Shown: positions 1-7,230 of the stretch, piece by piece
Position numbering within the stretch: the first letter of the stretch is position 1
Layout: every line of letters begins with the position of its first letter
Source: CAZIWJ01 sp964542855
GTDB taxonomy: Bacteria > Bacteroidota > Bacteroidia > Cytophagales > Cyclobacteriaceae
Assembly (NCBI GenBank): GCA_964542855.1
Contig: CAZIWJ010000081.1
Location: 1 to 13,139 of the forward strand
DNA length: 13,139 bases
Direction of reading: 5' to 3'
Translations under genes and position numbers: made by a program
The notes under the pieces: model-generated
What the model was told of the DNA's origin: nothing
Databases searched by the model: none
The model's input: the letters and a program-made list of their open reading frames with translations, nothing else

Positions 1-10
1 TGGAACACTG

Positions 11-50
11 TTTGTACGTTATTTTTAATGTTTTGTCCATAACATACAAA
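11..50 (-). terminator. 12-bp inverted repeat after the last minus-strand gene
   Basis: The arms TTTGTACGTTAT (11-22) and ATAACATACAAA (39-50) are complementary over 12 positions with one mismatch. On the minus-strand RNA that mismatch is a G-U pair, so the hairpin is fully paired only in the transcript running off the 51-422 gene. It begins immediately after that gene's stop codon and has a 16-nt loop. No run of U follows, so it is not a canonical intrinsic terminator. It could stabilise the 3' end or assist termination, or it could be a protein-binding site. Confidence 0.4.
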
Positions 51-422
51 TTACTGGTAATACCCCCCTTTTTCGCGTTCTTTCATGAATATCTTCCGGA
101 AATGAGTACCGGCCATTGCAAAGAATCCACCCATCAGGGCACCGATTACACCGCTAATAATAACCAGCAGAAAAGGGGTGTTCAGGAAAAAAAGTGGGGT
201 AAGTTTTTCACTGAGTAGCAATGACTCATTCTGAATAAGCCAGGAAAATATGAGCCACAATAATCCTCCGCCCAGGGCACCACTTAAAAAAGCGCTGAAA
301 CCGCTGGAAGGAATTATCAATCCAACCATAAAACCGATTGCCGCTAAATTCCACCAGGGTAAGAATCCTTCAGCCAAGTAGCTAGCACCAGCAATTAATA
401 AGATTCTGAGTATAAATTTCAT
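51..422 (-). CDS. Small four-helix membrane protein, unknown function
   Basis: This 123-residue protein is strongly hydrophobic, with about four membrane segments near residues 3-18, 23-40, 43-63 and 79-105. Glycines are frequent in the segments (GALGGG near 48-53, GVIGALMGG near 91-99). The C-terminal tail is basic (HFRKIFMKEREK) and so probably cytoplasmic by the positive-inside rule. I do not recognise a named family. The start ATG lies 2 bp after the stop of the penicillin acylase gene, so the two are almost certainly co-transcribed and perhaps translationally coupled. That spacing suggests a linked role, but no function can be read from the sequence. The coding call is supported by the ORF's coherence, its membrane pattern and its operon position. 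Confidence 0.75.
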   Translation of the reverse strand: MKFILRILLIAGASYLAEGFLPWWNLAAIGFMVGLIIPSSGFSAFLSGALGGGLLWLIFSWLIQNESLLLSEKLTPLFFLNTPFLLVIISGVIGALMGGFFAMAGTHFRKIFMKEREKGGYYQ

Positions 423-424
423 GG

Positions 425-2875
425 CTATTGTTCTTCGGTTTTAGGTATAAATTGAAGGCTTCTGAAGTTGGATCCGGTTTCGTCATCAAGACTGTTCAGG
501 AACGGTACATTTATGTATTTCCCGTCTTTCCAGCGATTAATAAAGCTGCTGTAGCCCGGGCTGCCCGGGTTTCCGGATTGCCCGCCAGGATAGATTTGCC
601 AGGCCTTTACCGGTTTTTCCATCGATACGATCATGCGAACGGCCGGGCCGTGATTAGAGGAAATAGCATTAACAATTTCACGTCCTCCCCCCGTTTTAAC
701 ACCGGTTATACCCAGGGAAGGTATCCTGGTTAAGTGCTTTAGTGAAGTAGCTTTGAAATCGGCCCAGTAGTATTCCTGCCCGTTTGCGTTTTTCCATTCC
801 TCCAGTTCTTCAACCGCCTGTTCAAAAGCCATTACAATTAAATCATCAGCTACTTCCCTTTTGGTGGTGGTAGTAATGTCCATAAAGGTATCGGTTGGGT
901 TGTTGTAAAGGATTTCCTTGGTACGGGTTGAGTTAGGCCGGTTCAGTTTCACTTCTTCATTTTCAAATTCGTCCCAGATCAGGTTATTCAGGTTTTCCCA
1001 CCATACCTCATACAAGGTTGCGGCCTTACTGTTGGGGTTGCTGTAGAAATTCCAGTTACTCAGCAAGTCGTAAGCCTCTTGCTGGGGCGGACTTAATTGC
1101 AGTGAATCCAGGCTATCGGTTAGCAAGGGTAGTACCTCATAGGCCTGCAGGTTATAATTATCGGTTTGCAGTTCTTTAATGTCATCTGCACTAATATTTT
1201 CCATTACCGATAAGCGCTGGTTAATCCGGCGGTTCCGGTACTGTTGATATTTTCCGTAATAAATAGGGTAGGGGTAAGTGCTGTCTACCGGAATTTGGTT
1301 AGCAGAACTAACAAATCCTTGTTCCGGGTTATAAATCATCGGATTATTTTCATATGGAATATAACCTGCCCATTCGTAGGCCGAGCGGCTGCCATCCATT
1401 AAAAACTTGCCCTGTCCTGGCCATTTGGAAGGAAACCGCCCCTGCACCTTAAGCGCGATATCACCGCTGGCAGAAGCAAAAGCGAAATTCTGGGGAGGGC
1501 CGGCGTAACTGTTAAGGGCTTCCAGGTAATCATCGTAATTGGTCCCCTTATTTAATTTGTAGAAAGTAAGCAGCTCACGGTCGGGGTTGTGACCGATCCA
1601 CCGGTAAGCAAAATTAAACTTCGGGTGCTTCTCATCAGGAAAGATTTTATCGTAAACAATGGGGCCGAGGTGGGTGTAAATTACCGTATCGAGCACATCT
1701 TTCTCACCTTTAACTTTTATGGTTTCTATCCGCTCCTGGGTTTTAAGCAACTTATCATCGAGGTAATAGTCGGTGCGCTCTTTGTTCTGAAAACGAATCT
1801 GGTACCAGTCGGCTGCATCGCGCCCGGCGTTAGTTACTCCCCAGGCAATGGAATCGTTAAAGCCAATAATAATACAGGGAACCCCGGGTATTGCACTCCC
1901 GTACACGTTCACTTCCGGTCCGTGCAATTGGGTGCTGTAAAAAATATTGGGGAGGTTCAGGGCTAAATGAGTATCATTAGCCAGTATTGGTGCACCGGTT
2001 GCAGTTTTACTTCCCGATACAGCCCAGTTATTACTTCCGTTATCCGGGTTCTGACGATTATCCCTTTCCATGGCAAGAAAACTTTCTGGTATCATGTCGG
2101 CAGGGTAATCAATTTCTGGCCTTTGGGGGGGATCTGCGTCAAATTCCCAATCCGTTCCGGACGGAATAATGGGAACCTCGTTGCTGTAGCGATCAGGAAA
2201 CAGGTAATTAAATGTACTGTCGCCAAACAACTGCCGCACATTGGTATTTTCTAAGTCGGTTTCATAGCGACTTAGGGTATTTGACATGTAACTCAGGATC
2301 AGCGTGATTTTTATCGGTTCCCAGTTTTCTGGTTCGTAGTCCAGCAACTTGTACTCAAGGGGGTAATCCTCATAATCCAGGGAATTAATATAAGCGTTTA
2401 CTCCTTCTGTATAGGCGTAAACAATGTTGGTGCTGATGGGGTCGTCTTCCAGCTTCTCCAGTGCCCGTTCAGCAGCAAAGGTTAGCCCCTTTCTTCGTTG
2501 GAGTCGGTCATGATCAACTAAGGAAGGGCCAAGGATCTCCGCCAGGCGGCCAGAAGCGGCCAGGGCCTGGAACTCCATTTGCCACAATCGATCGCGTGCG
2601 GTAACGTACCCCTGAGCCAGGTACAAGTCATGGTCATTATCAGCAAAAATGTGAGGGATGCCAAATGAATCGTATTTAACTGTAACTTCGTCTCGTAACT
2701 CAGAAATTTCAAGTGTGGCTGAGTAGTCTTTTACATCCGGATCGCTATTTTGCCAGAAACCTTCAAAGGGGCTGAAGAACTTTCCAAGGGGTGGGGCGGG
2801 TGTAAACTGCTTATTTAGTGCGTATAGTAGAGCAAGGCCTAAAGAAAGAGAAATAATGAATTTAACGACTTTCAT
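425..2875 (-). CDS. Penicillin acylase family protein (Ntn hydrolase, peptidase S45), periplasmic
   Basis: This 816-residue precursor belongs to the penicillin/acyl-homoserine-lactone acylase family. These enzymes cut themselves into alpha and beta chains and hydrolyse amide bonds between an acyl group and an amine. Residues 5-20 form a hydrophobic N-terminal segment (signal peptide or anchor, no lipobox Cys), which places the enzyme in the periplasm. The alpha-chain motif is near 68-116 (YDSFGIPHIFA, then ARDRLWQME). The processing site and nucleophile are at GSNNW, with Ser281 as the predicted first residue of the beta chain. Further hallmarks are HLALNLPNIFY (303-313), WGVTNAGRDAADWY (345-358), the SSANQ Asn526 corresponding to the oxyanion Asn, the Arg cluster 547-550, and PGGQSGNPGSPGY (763-775). 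Length and motif order are normal and no key residue is missing. The substrate (beta-lactam, acyl-homoserine lactone, or an acylated amino acid or peptide) cannot be told from sequence. Confidence 0.93.
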   Translation of the reverse strand: MKVVKFIISLSLGLALLYALNKQFTPAPPLGKFFSPFEGFWQNSDPDVKDYSATLEISELRDEVTVKYDSFGIPHIFADNDHDLYLAQGYVTARDRLWQMEFQALAASGRLAEILGPSLVDHDRLQRRKGLTFAAERALEKLEDDPISTNIVYAYTEGVNAYINSLDYEDYPLEYKLLDYEPENWEPIKITLILSYMSNTLSRYETDLENTNVRQLFGDSTFNYLFPDRYSNEVPIIPSGTDWEFDADPPQRPEIDYPADMIPESFLAMERDNRQNPDNGSNNWAVSGSKTATGAPILANDTHLALNLPNIFYSTQLHGPEVNVYGSAIPGVPCIIIGFNDSIAWGVTNAGRDAADWYQIRFQNKERTDYYLDDKLLKTQERIETIKVKGEKDVLDTVIYTHLGPIVYDKIFPDEKHPKFNFAYRWIGHNPDRELLTFYKLNKGTNYDDYLEALNSYAGPPQNFAFASASGDIALKVQGRFPSKWPGQGKFLMDGSRSAYEWAGYIPYENNPMIYNPEQGFVSSANQIPVDSTYPYPIYYGKYQQYRNRRINQRLSVMENISADDIKELQTDNYNLQAYEVLPLLTDSLDSLQLSPPQQEAYDLLSNWNFYSNPNSKAATLYEVWWENLNNLIWDEFENEEVKLNRPNSTRTKEILYNNPTDTFMDITTTTKREVADDLIVMAFEQAVEELEEWKNANGQEYYWADFKATSLKHLTRIPSLGITGVKTGGGREIVNAISSNHGPAVRMIVSMEKPVKAWQIYPGGQSGNPGSPGYSSFINRWKDGKYINVPFLNSLDDETGSNFRSLQFIPKTEEQ

Positions 2876-2949
2876 TAATTAAGGACTGTTTGGGGAAATT
2901 GAAAGTACTAATCTACGATTTAATTTAACTGGGTTACGGGCTGAATTTT

Positions 2950-2961
2950 ACTGAATTCAGT
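2950..2961. repeat. Perfect 12-bp palindrome in the acylase upstream region
   Basis: ACTGAATTCAGT is its own reverse complement, and CTGAAT also occurs 10 bp to the left at 2941. It lies about 75 bp upstream of the acylase start, in the 180-bp gap to the DUF819 gene. A dimeric regulator site is possible. No TAnnTTTG promoter match is visible on the minus strand of this gap, so the operon may instead be read through from DUF819 or use another sigma factor. Confidence 0.25.
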
Positions 2962-3055
2962 GGCTCATAAGGGTTAAAAATTCGTTGCCACAATATTAAC
3001 AAAACTCTAGTAAATAAGTTAACCGGGTTTTTAAAGCAAATAATAAATAAACAGC

Positions 3056-4318
3056 CTAACTCGCCAAAAACTGGAGGATAATTCCACACAGCCAGGCCCC
3101 GTAGGTACCCACTGCGTAACCCAGTACGGCCAATAGCACGCCCACCGGTGCCAGCGAAGGACTAAATGCTGAAGCCACGATGGGAGCCGATGCGGCCCCC
3201 CCCACGTTTGCCTGGCTTCCAACGGCAACAAAGAAAAACGGGGCTTCAATGATTTTGGCAACCGTTAACATGACTAAAATGTGAATAGTCATCCAGATGG
3301 CACCGAGCATAAATAACCCCGGATTGGTAAAGATAGCCAGTATATCCATTTGCATGCCTATAGAGGCTACTAGTACATACAGCATTACGCTGGCAAAACG
3401 AGAAGCACCCACACCTTCCAGTTTTCTTAACCGGGTAAACGATAAAACCAATCCGGCTGTAGTGGCTACCACCACAATCCAGAAGAAAGAGGAAGTTAAA
3501 CTGAACCTGGCCAGGTAAGGGGCATTGAGCTGAATCCAGGGGGCAATTTGGTTGGCTAGGAAGTGCGAAAGCCCGGTAAAACCAAAAGCCACCCCGAGTA
3601 CGGTTACTGTATCGGCCATTGAGGGCAGCCTGGTAATACTGCTTTGGTATTCCCTGATTTTCCTTTCCACGGTATCAATAGCGCTGGCGTCGGCATTAAA
3701 CAGCCGGTCGATAGTTACCGAACGCCCGCTTCCATAAAGCAATATGCCTGTCCACACGTTGGCTACAATGATATCTACCGCTAGCATAGCTGGGAATATG
3801 GTATTCCCCACCTCAAATACTTCTTTCATGGCCGCCTGATTAGCACCTCCGCCAATCCAGCTTCCGGCAATGGTGGTCATGCCACGCCACACTGCGTTTT
3901 CTCCTGTTCCCCCCAGTATATCCGGGGCAAAAGAATTTACTATAATAAAAGCAATTGGGCCTCCCAGTATGATACCAACTGTCCCGGAAAGGAAAACAAT
4001 GATCGCCTTCGATCCTAAACGAAGCACTTCCTTCAGGTCTATACTGATGGTGAACAATATTAAACTGGAAGGGAGCAGGTACCGGGAAGAAACGTAGTAA
4101 AGTTCAGATTGCGCACCATTTATAACATTAAGCGTATTTAAAATTCCGGGAACGAAGTAGCACAATAAAACGGAAGGTACAATAGTGTAAAATTTCTGCC
4201 AGAAGGGCTTTTTACTGGCAGCAGTGCGGAATATGGCCAGTAAAACAACAAACAGAATTCCCAGCACAACGGCGTCGTTTTCAAACAACGGGGGTGATTG
4301 CATATCGGATTTATTCAA
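3056..4318 (-). CDS. DUF819 (YjcL-like) family multi-pass membrane protein
   Basis: This 420-residue integral membrane protein has roughly ten to eleven hydrophobic segments and a hydrophilic cytoplasmic-type loop near 205-232. Two short glycine/asparagine motifs stand in equivalent places of the two halves: GGGAN at 156-160 and GSQANVGG at 367-374. This pair, with the SPLF/NDAVVLG-like N-terminus (PPLFENDAVVLG, 9-20), is what I recognise as the DUF819 family. Members are usually about 380-420 residues, so it appears full length. The internal duplication suggests a transporter-like fold, but no substrate is established to my knowledge. Met6 is an alternative start and would suit a transcript beginning near 4320. 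The gene is followed by a 180-bp gap before the acylase and is divergent from the PorP/SprF gene, so it may be its own unit. Confidence 0.85.
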   Translation of the reverse strand: MNKSDMQSPPLFENDAVVLGILFVVLLAIFRTAASKKPFWQKFYTIVPSVLLCYFVPGILNTLNVINGAQSELYYVSSRYLLPSSLILFTISIDLKEVLRLGSKAIIVFLSGTVGIILGGPIAFIIVNSFAPDILGGTGENAVWRGMTTIAGSWIGGGANQAAMKEVFEVGNTIFPAMLAVDIIVANVWTGILLYGSGRSVTIDRLFNADASAIDTVERKIREYQSSITRLPSMADTVTVLGVAFGFTGLSHFLANQIAPWIQLNAPYLARFSLTSSFFWIVVVATTAGLVLSFTRLRKLEGVGASRFASVMLYVLVASIGMQMDILAIFTNPGLFMLGAIWMTIHILVMLTVAKIIEAPFFFVAVGSQANVGGAASAPIVASAFSPSLAPVGVLLAVLGYAVGTYGAWLCGIILQFLAS

Positions 4319-4326
4319 TTGGAGCT

Positions 4327-4334
4327 CAAAACTA
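4327..4334 (-). promoter_or_regulatory. Candidate -7 element for the DUF819 gene
   Basis: On the minus strand this reads TAGTTTTG, a match to the Bacteroidota -7 consensus TAnnTTTG. It would put the transcription start only a few bases before the first ATG (4318), leaving about 17 nt before the internal ATG (Met6, 4303). No TTG element is visible at the expected 19-21 bp upstream, so the call rests on one box. Confidence 0.35.
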
Positions 4335-4465
4335 ACAGATGTAGCTAAATATTATGATAATATCCAGCATATCTTACTTAGCGGGTATATGGGCATCAAA
4401 ATTGCCAATTCTACTGCATAATCACCGACCCATCGGTAAAGCAACCCAATTGAACCTTAGACAAG

Positions 4466-6199
4466 ATGTTACGGCGATGTTTGTACATATCATTTATACT
4501 GGTCATGCTTCTGCCTGCAAAGCATTATGGCCAACAATTTAGGCAGCAGACGTTCTTCTACGAGAATCCTTACCTCTATAACCCTGCTTTCGCTGGTTTC
4601 GATAAACGAGCAATCCTGTATTTAAACTACCGTAACCAGTGGATGGGTATTGAAGGTGCCCCTCAAACTGCCAGTGCAGTATTTCATACTCCTGCCGGCG
4701 ACAAAAGTCCGTTTGCTTACGGCGGTCAGGTTATTAACGACCAGGAAGGAGCGCTAAGCCAAAGCTTGGTGCAGGGAACATTTGCCTACATTGTTCCGCT
4801 GTCGGTAGAAAGAGAGCATTACATTAAAATGGCCTTGTCGGCCGGGTTGGGGATGAGCGGTTTTAACAACCTGGATCCGGAAAGCCTGGTTCACCTCTCA
4901 GAAACAGGACTGCTGGAAAGTAACTCCTATTTAAGTGGTAACTTTGGGTTGGTGTACCACAACGAAGCTTTCGACCTGGGTATCGCCTTTCCTGATATTT
5001 TTCAATCACCGGTAGCCAGCGAAAACTCCTTCAATTCTAATTTTGGCTCGTTGCAAAACGTAATTCTAACTGCCGGGACAAAATTACCCCTGGGGCCGGC
5101 CGGGCTGCTATACCTGAAACCTTACGCCATGTATTACCAGAATCGGTTAGTTCAGAATTATTTTGAAGGCGGTGCCGCCTTATATTATCAGAACAACCTC
5201 TGGGTTGGAGGAAGTTATCAGCAAAACCTGGGAACAGGTATCATGCTTGGTATTAACGTAAAAGATAAAGTGAAGCTGGCCTACGCTCACTACCTGGGCG
5301 GACAGAACCTGGGAAGATACAGCAATGGTTCGCAGGAGATACAGGTAGGTATTGTACTGGGTAGAAAGCGTGAAGGTTTGAAGCGCAAGCCCCGACTCTC
5401 GCGTGGATTGGGTGAGCGGCAGCCACTTATTTCGGAATCGGCTCTTGAGTTTAATTTGTTTAATCGCGACAAAAAGAAAGGTGGTAACACGCCTGCCTCT
5501 CGTTCATCGGATAAACGTAGTACGCCTGCTAACCGGAGTACTCCGGCAAACCGTGGAACCAATCAGTTGAAGGAATTAAACAATCGGGATAAAAACGTAT
5601 CGACTCCCAGGCAGAACGGTCAGGAAATGGACGGAATTCGTGTAATCGGACTGGAAGATAACGAAAAGAACGGTAAGAAAGACAGCCAGCAAGCAAAAGA
5701 ACAGCGTAATAATAACCGGAGTAAGCCGGAAGGTACTGATGCGGAAAGCATTGAAAATCCTGAAAAGTTTGCCAGAAGGGTAGAGAGGGGTGAAAAACTC
5801 ACTTCCGATAGTGAAGCATTGAAAAATGATTTCTTCAGTAAGAATAACGCGGAGAAAATTCGGGGCGATTACGTTAAGCTAAAAGTTGATAACAACAGTA
5901 AAAAGAAGAATGAACTCGTTGGTTCGAACAACCTGAACAAAAAGCCAACAAATAAGAACGAAAAAGAACTAATTAAGGGCTTTTACCTTACAGTTGGTGA
6001 GTATAAGAGTTTGGTTGAAGCTAAAGATGCGCTCGGTAAGATAACCAGTAAAGGGTTTTTCGGGCAAATTGGTTACGTATCGGATAACAAGCGTTACTAC
6101 GTTTACCTTTATGAAACTGATAACGGCGATCAGGCTGAAAAAGAAGCCAGTCGGCTGAGAGGACAGTTTAGTGAAATAGATATTATTGAGGTAAAATAA
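4466..6199 (+). CDS. PorP/SprF family outer-membrane protein with C-terminal SPOR-like domain
   Basis: The 577-residue protein has an N-terminal signal peptide (hydrophobic 8-17, probable cleavage near residue 22 before QQ). Residues 23-300 form a PorP/SprF-type beta-barrel-like domain: it opens with QQTFFYENPYLYNPAFAG, followed by YRNQWMGIEGAPQT and GGQVINDQEGALSQ, and ends in alternating strands such as LGINVKDKVKLAYAHYLGG. PorP/SprF proteins serve type IX secretion and gliding adhesin export in Bacteroidota and are usually about 300-350 residues. Here a polar linker rich in N, K, R, S and E covers about 300-500, with a short repeated STPANR unit (352-363). It leads to a SPOR-like domain at 503-577 (GFYLTVGEYKSLVEAKDAL, later RYYVYLYE). 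SPOR domains bind peptidoglycan glycan strands, so the fusion may tie the outer-membrane part to the wall; this is inference. No sprB-like adhesin is adjacent. No TAnnTTTG box or Shine-Dalgarno is visible upstream. Confidence 0.88.
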   Translation: MLRRCLYISFILVMLLPAKHYGQQFRQQTFFYENPYLYNPAFAGFDKRAILYLNYRNQWMGIEGAPQTASAVFHTPAGDKSPFAYGGQVINDQEGALSQSLVQGTFAYIVPLSVEREHYIKMALSAGLGMSGFNNLDPESLVHLSETGLLESNSYLSGNFGLVYHNEAFDLGIAFPDIFQSPVASENSFNSNFGSLQNVILTAGTKLPLGPAGLLYLKPYAMYYQNRLVQNYFEGGAALYYQNNLWVGGSYQQNLGTGIMLGINVKDKVKLAYAHYLGGQNLGRYSNGSQEIQVGIVLGRKREGLKRKPRLSRGLGERQPLISESALEFNLFNRDKKKGGNTPASRSSDKRSTPANRSTPANRGTNQLKELNNRDKNVSTPRQNGQEMDGIRVIGLEDNEKNGKKDSQQAKEQRNNNRSKPEGTDAESIENPEKFARRVERGEKLTSDSEALKNDFFSKNNAEKIRGDYVKLKVDNNSKKKNELVGSNNLNKKPTNKNEKELIKGFYLTVGEYKSLVEAKDALGKITSKGFFGQIGYVSDNKRYYVYLYETDNGDQAEKEASRLRGQFSEIDIIEVK

Positions 6200-6299
6200 A
6201 AGATCGCCGATAAAAGCTTGGGTAGTATAGTAATTTATTCTACTCAATAAATCAGTACATTCTACTCTACCTTTTATTCTATCGGTAGGAATAATAAGG

Positions 6300-6590
6300 A
6301 TGTGTCTGCTATTTTCAGGAAAGACAAAGGCTCAAACCATTTCGGGTAAAGTTGCTAATAATCTTTCGGCCAGCCTAGCCAGGTGTGAGCGGTGCAACTA
6401 TCGTTTAAAAACGGAATTATTGAAGATCCCCTAATGGGTTGGTCAGTAGCAGGATGAAAGGCCTTCATGGGGGTTTACTACTGGTGAATTGATGCAGCGT
6501 AGGGAACTGAATTTACCAAACATCAATGATCACTTCCCTGGTGCTTTAACCGGAACTTTAATAGAAGCGGGAACTTATTCGCTGGTTTAA
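6300..6590 (+). pseudogene. Possible remnant of a carboxypeptidase-regulatory-like/TonB-receptor-type gene
   Basis: From 6300 one frame reads MCLLFSGKTKAQTISGKVANN, which resembles the end of a signal peptide followed by the opening of a CarboxypepD_reg-like domain (usual form: AQTISGKVTD...LPGVSGATIVVKGT). The expected continuation PGVSGATIV is present, but one frame over (6379-6405), and is followed at once by a stop. Further pieces such as KNGIIEDPLMG lie in yet other frames. From 6450 another stretch stays open for about 45 codons (GFTTGELMQRRELNLPNIND) before two stops. The order of the pieces fits one ancestral gene broken by several indels. The identification rests on two short motifs, so it is tentative. 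Confidence 0.35.
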
Positions 6591-7116
6591 TGAAACGACG
6601 GGTAAGGCTGAAGAAAAACCTGGCTATTATTCAACTCATTCGCGAGGCTTACTATGGATCAGGTTCGCGATTAAGCCAATCTCTTATTTGTTTTAACAAG
6701 AAACAACCGGTCGGGGAAGTTATTGCAAAAGCAGAACCGACTCGTAAAATCAGGAAACTGTATTTGTAAGGCCCGCTGGTTCATGGCGACCTGGTTTGCA
6801 GAAAATACAGGGTAAAAGCGCTGACTGAACGTAAAAGATTTCCACTTCACGCTATTGTTAAAGACGTAAAACTATACTGTAAGCAAGCGAGAATATTTAT
6901 CGGGGAATAAAGTTTTTCATCGCTTTTAGCCGATTCCGAGATTATGTAGAACGTATTATTAGGTCAAGGTGCAATGAAATTGACGGGATAGAATCCTTGA
7001 GCCTTCGAATAACGTATAAAACAATAAGATTATGTGCATTTCAGGGGTTAACTGACCCCGTTACTTTCTAGTAATTCAAATAATGAGTATCAGTTATTTT
7101 ATTTTAAAAAAATGTG

Positions 7117-7124
7117 TAATTTTG
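7117..7124 (+). promoter_or_regulatory. rpsA promoter, -7 element
   Basis: TAATTTTG matches the Bacteroidota -7 consensus TAnnTTTG. At the expected -33 position (about 7094-7096) the sequence is TTA, an imperfect match to TTG. Transcription would start near 7131 and give a leader of about 100 nt before the rpsA ATG. Confidence 0.6.
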
Positions 7125-7213
7125 CAATCCCGTAAGTTTCAACAGCATTTCGGGTAATTAATTATTTCATGTAGCTAAATTTATACGCTGGAGTTTCCGC
7201 AGCGCAATGTAAC

Positions 7214-7219
7214 AGGAGG
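7214..7219 (+). promoter_or_regulatory. Strong Shine-Dalgarno of rpsA
   Basis: AGGAGG lies 11 nt before the ATG at 7231 and fixes that start. A full Shine-Dalgarno is unusual for Bacteroidota, where most genes lack one because the 16S anti-Shine-Dalgarno tail is sequestered on the ribosome. None of the other genes here has a comparable site. Confidence 0.7.
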
Positions 7220-7230
7220 CGCTTAATTAT

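Larger units (their letters stand above)
6200..7230. other. About 1 kb without an intact gene
   Basis: No open frame reaches 60 codons on either strand here. The left part (6300-6590) contains fragments that look like a broken secreted or outer-membrane protein gene (separate entry). The middle part (6590-6900) has short plus-strand frames, the longest 59 codons (6590-6769), that match nothing I recognise. The right part holds a small GGGGT/ACCCC hairpin (7044-7059) and the rpsA promoter and leader. No tRNA, IS end or tandem repeat is visible. Confidence 0.6.

Noticed and set aside
12..218. Plus-strand ORF of 68 codons
   Set aside because: It overlaps a hydrophobic minus-strand gene that is better supported, and its own translation is compositionally unremarkable.
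425..2875. Naming the acylase as a quorum-quenching AHL acylase
   Set aside because: The S45 hallmarks are clear, but the acyl-pocket residues that separate AHL from penicillin or peptide substrates cannot be assigned by eye.
5290..5562. 90-codon minus-strand ORF inside the PorP/SprF gene
   Set aside because: Its repeats are the antisense image of the STPANR linker repeats, with no independent support.
6300..6434. 44-codon frame beginning MCLLFSG as a small secreted protein
   Set aside because: The domain it opens continues in another frame, which fits a broken larger gene better than a complete small one.
6590..6769. 59-codon plus-strand frame with a basic product
   Set aside because: No recognised motif, no ribosome site, and it lies in a region of apparent gene decay. 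Not supported as a gene.
7044..7059. GGGGT/ACCCC hairpin as a terminator before rpsA
   Set aside because: Only 5 bp and followed by mixed sequence without a T-run. No intact gene ends just upstream.
6200..7230. Insertion sequence remnant
   Set aside because: No terminal inverted repeats, target duplication or transposase motif could be seen.
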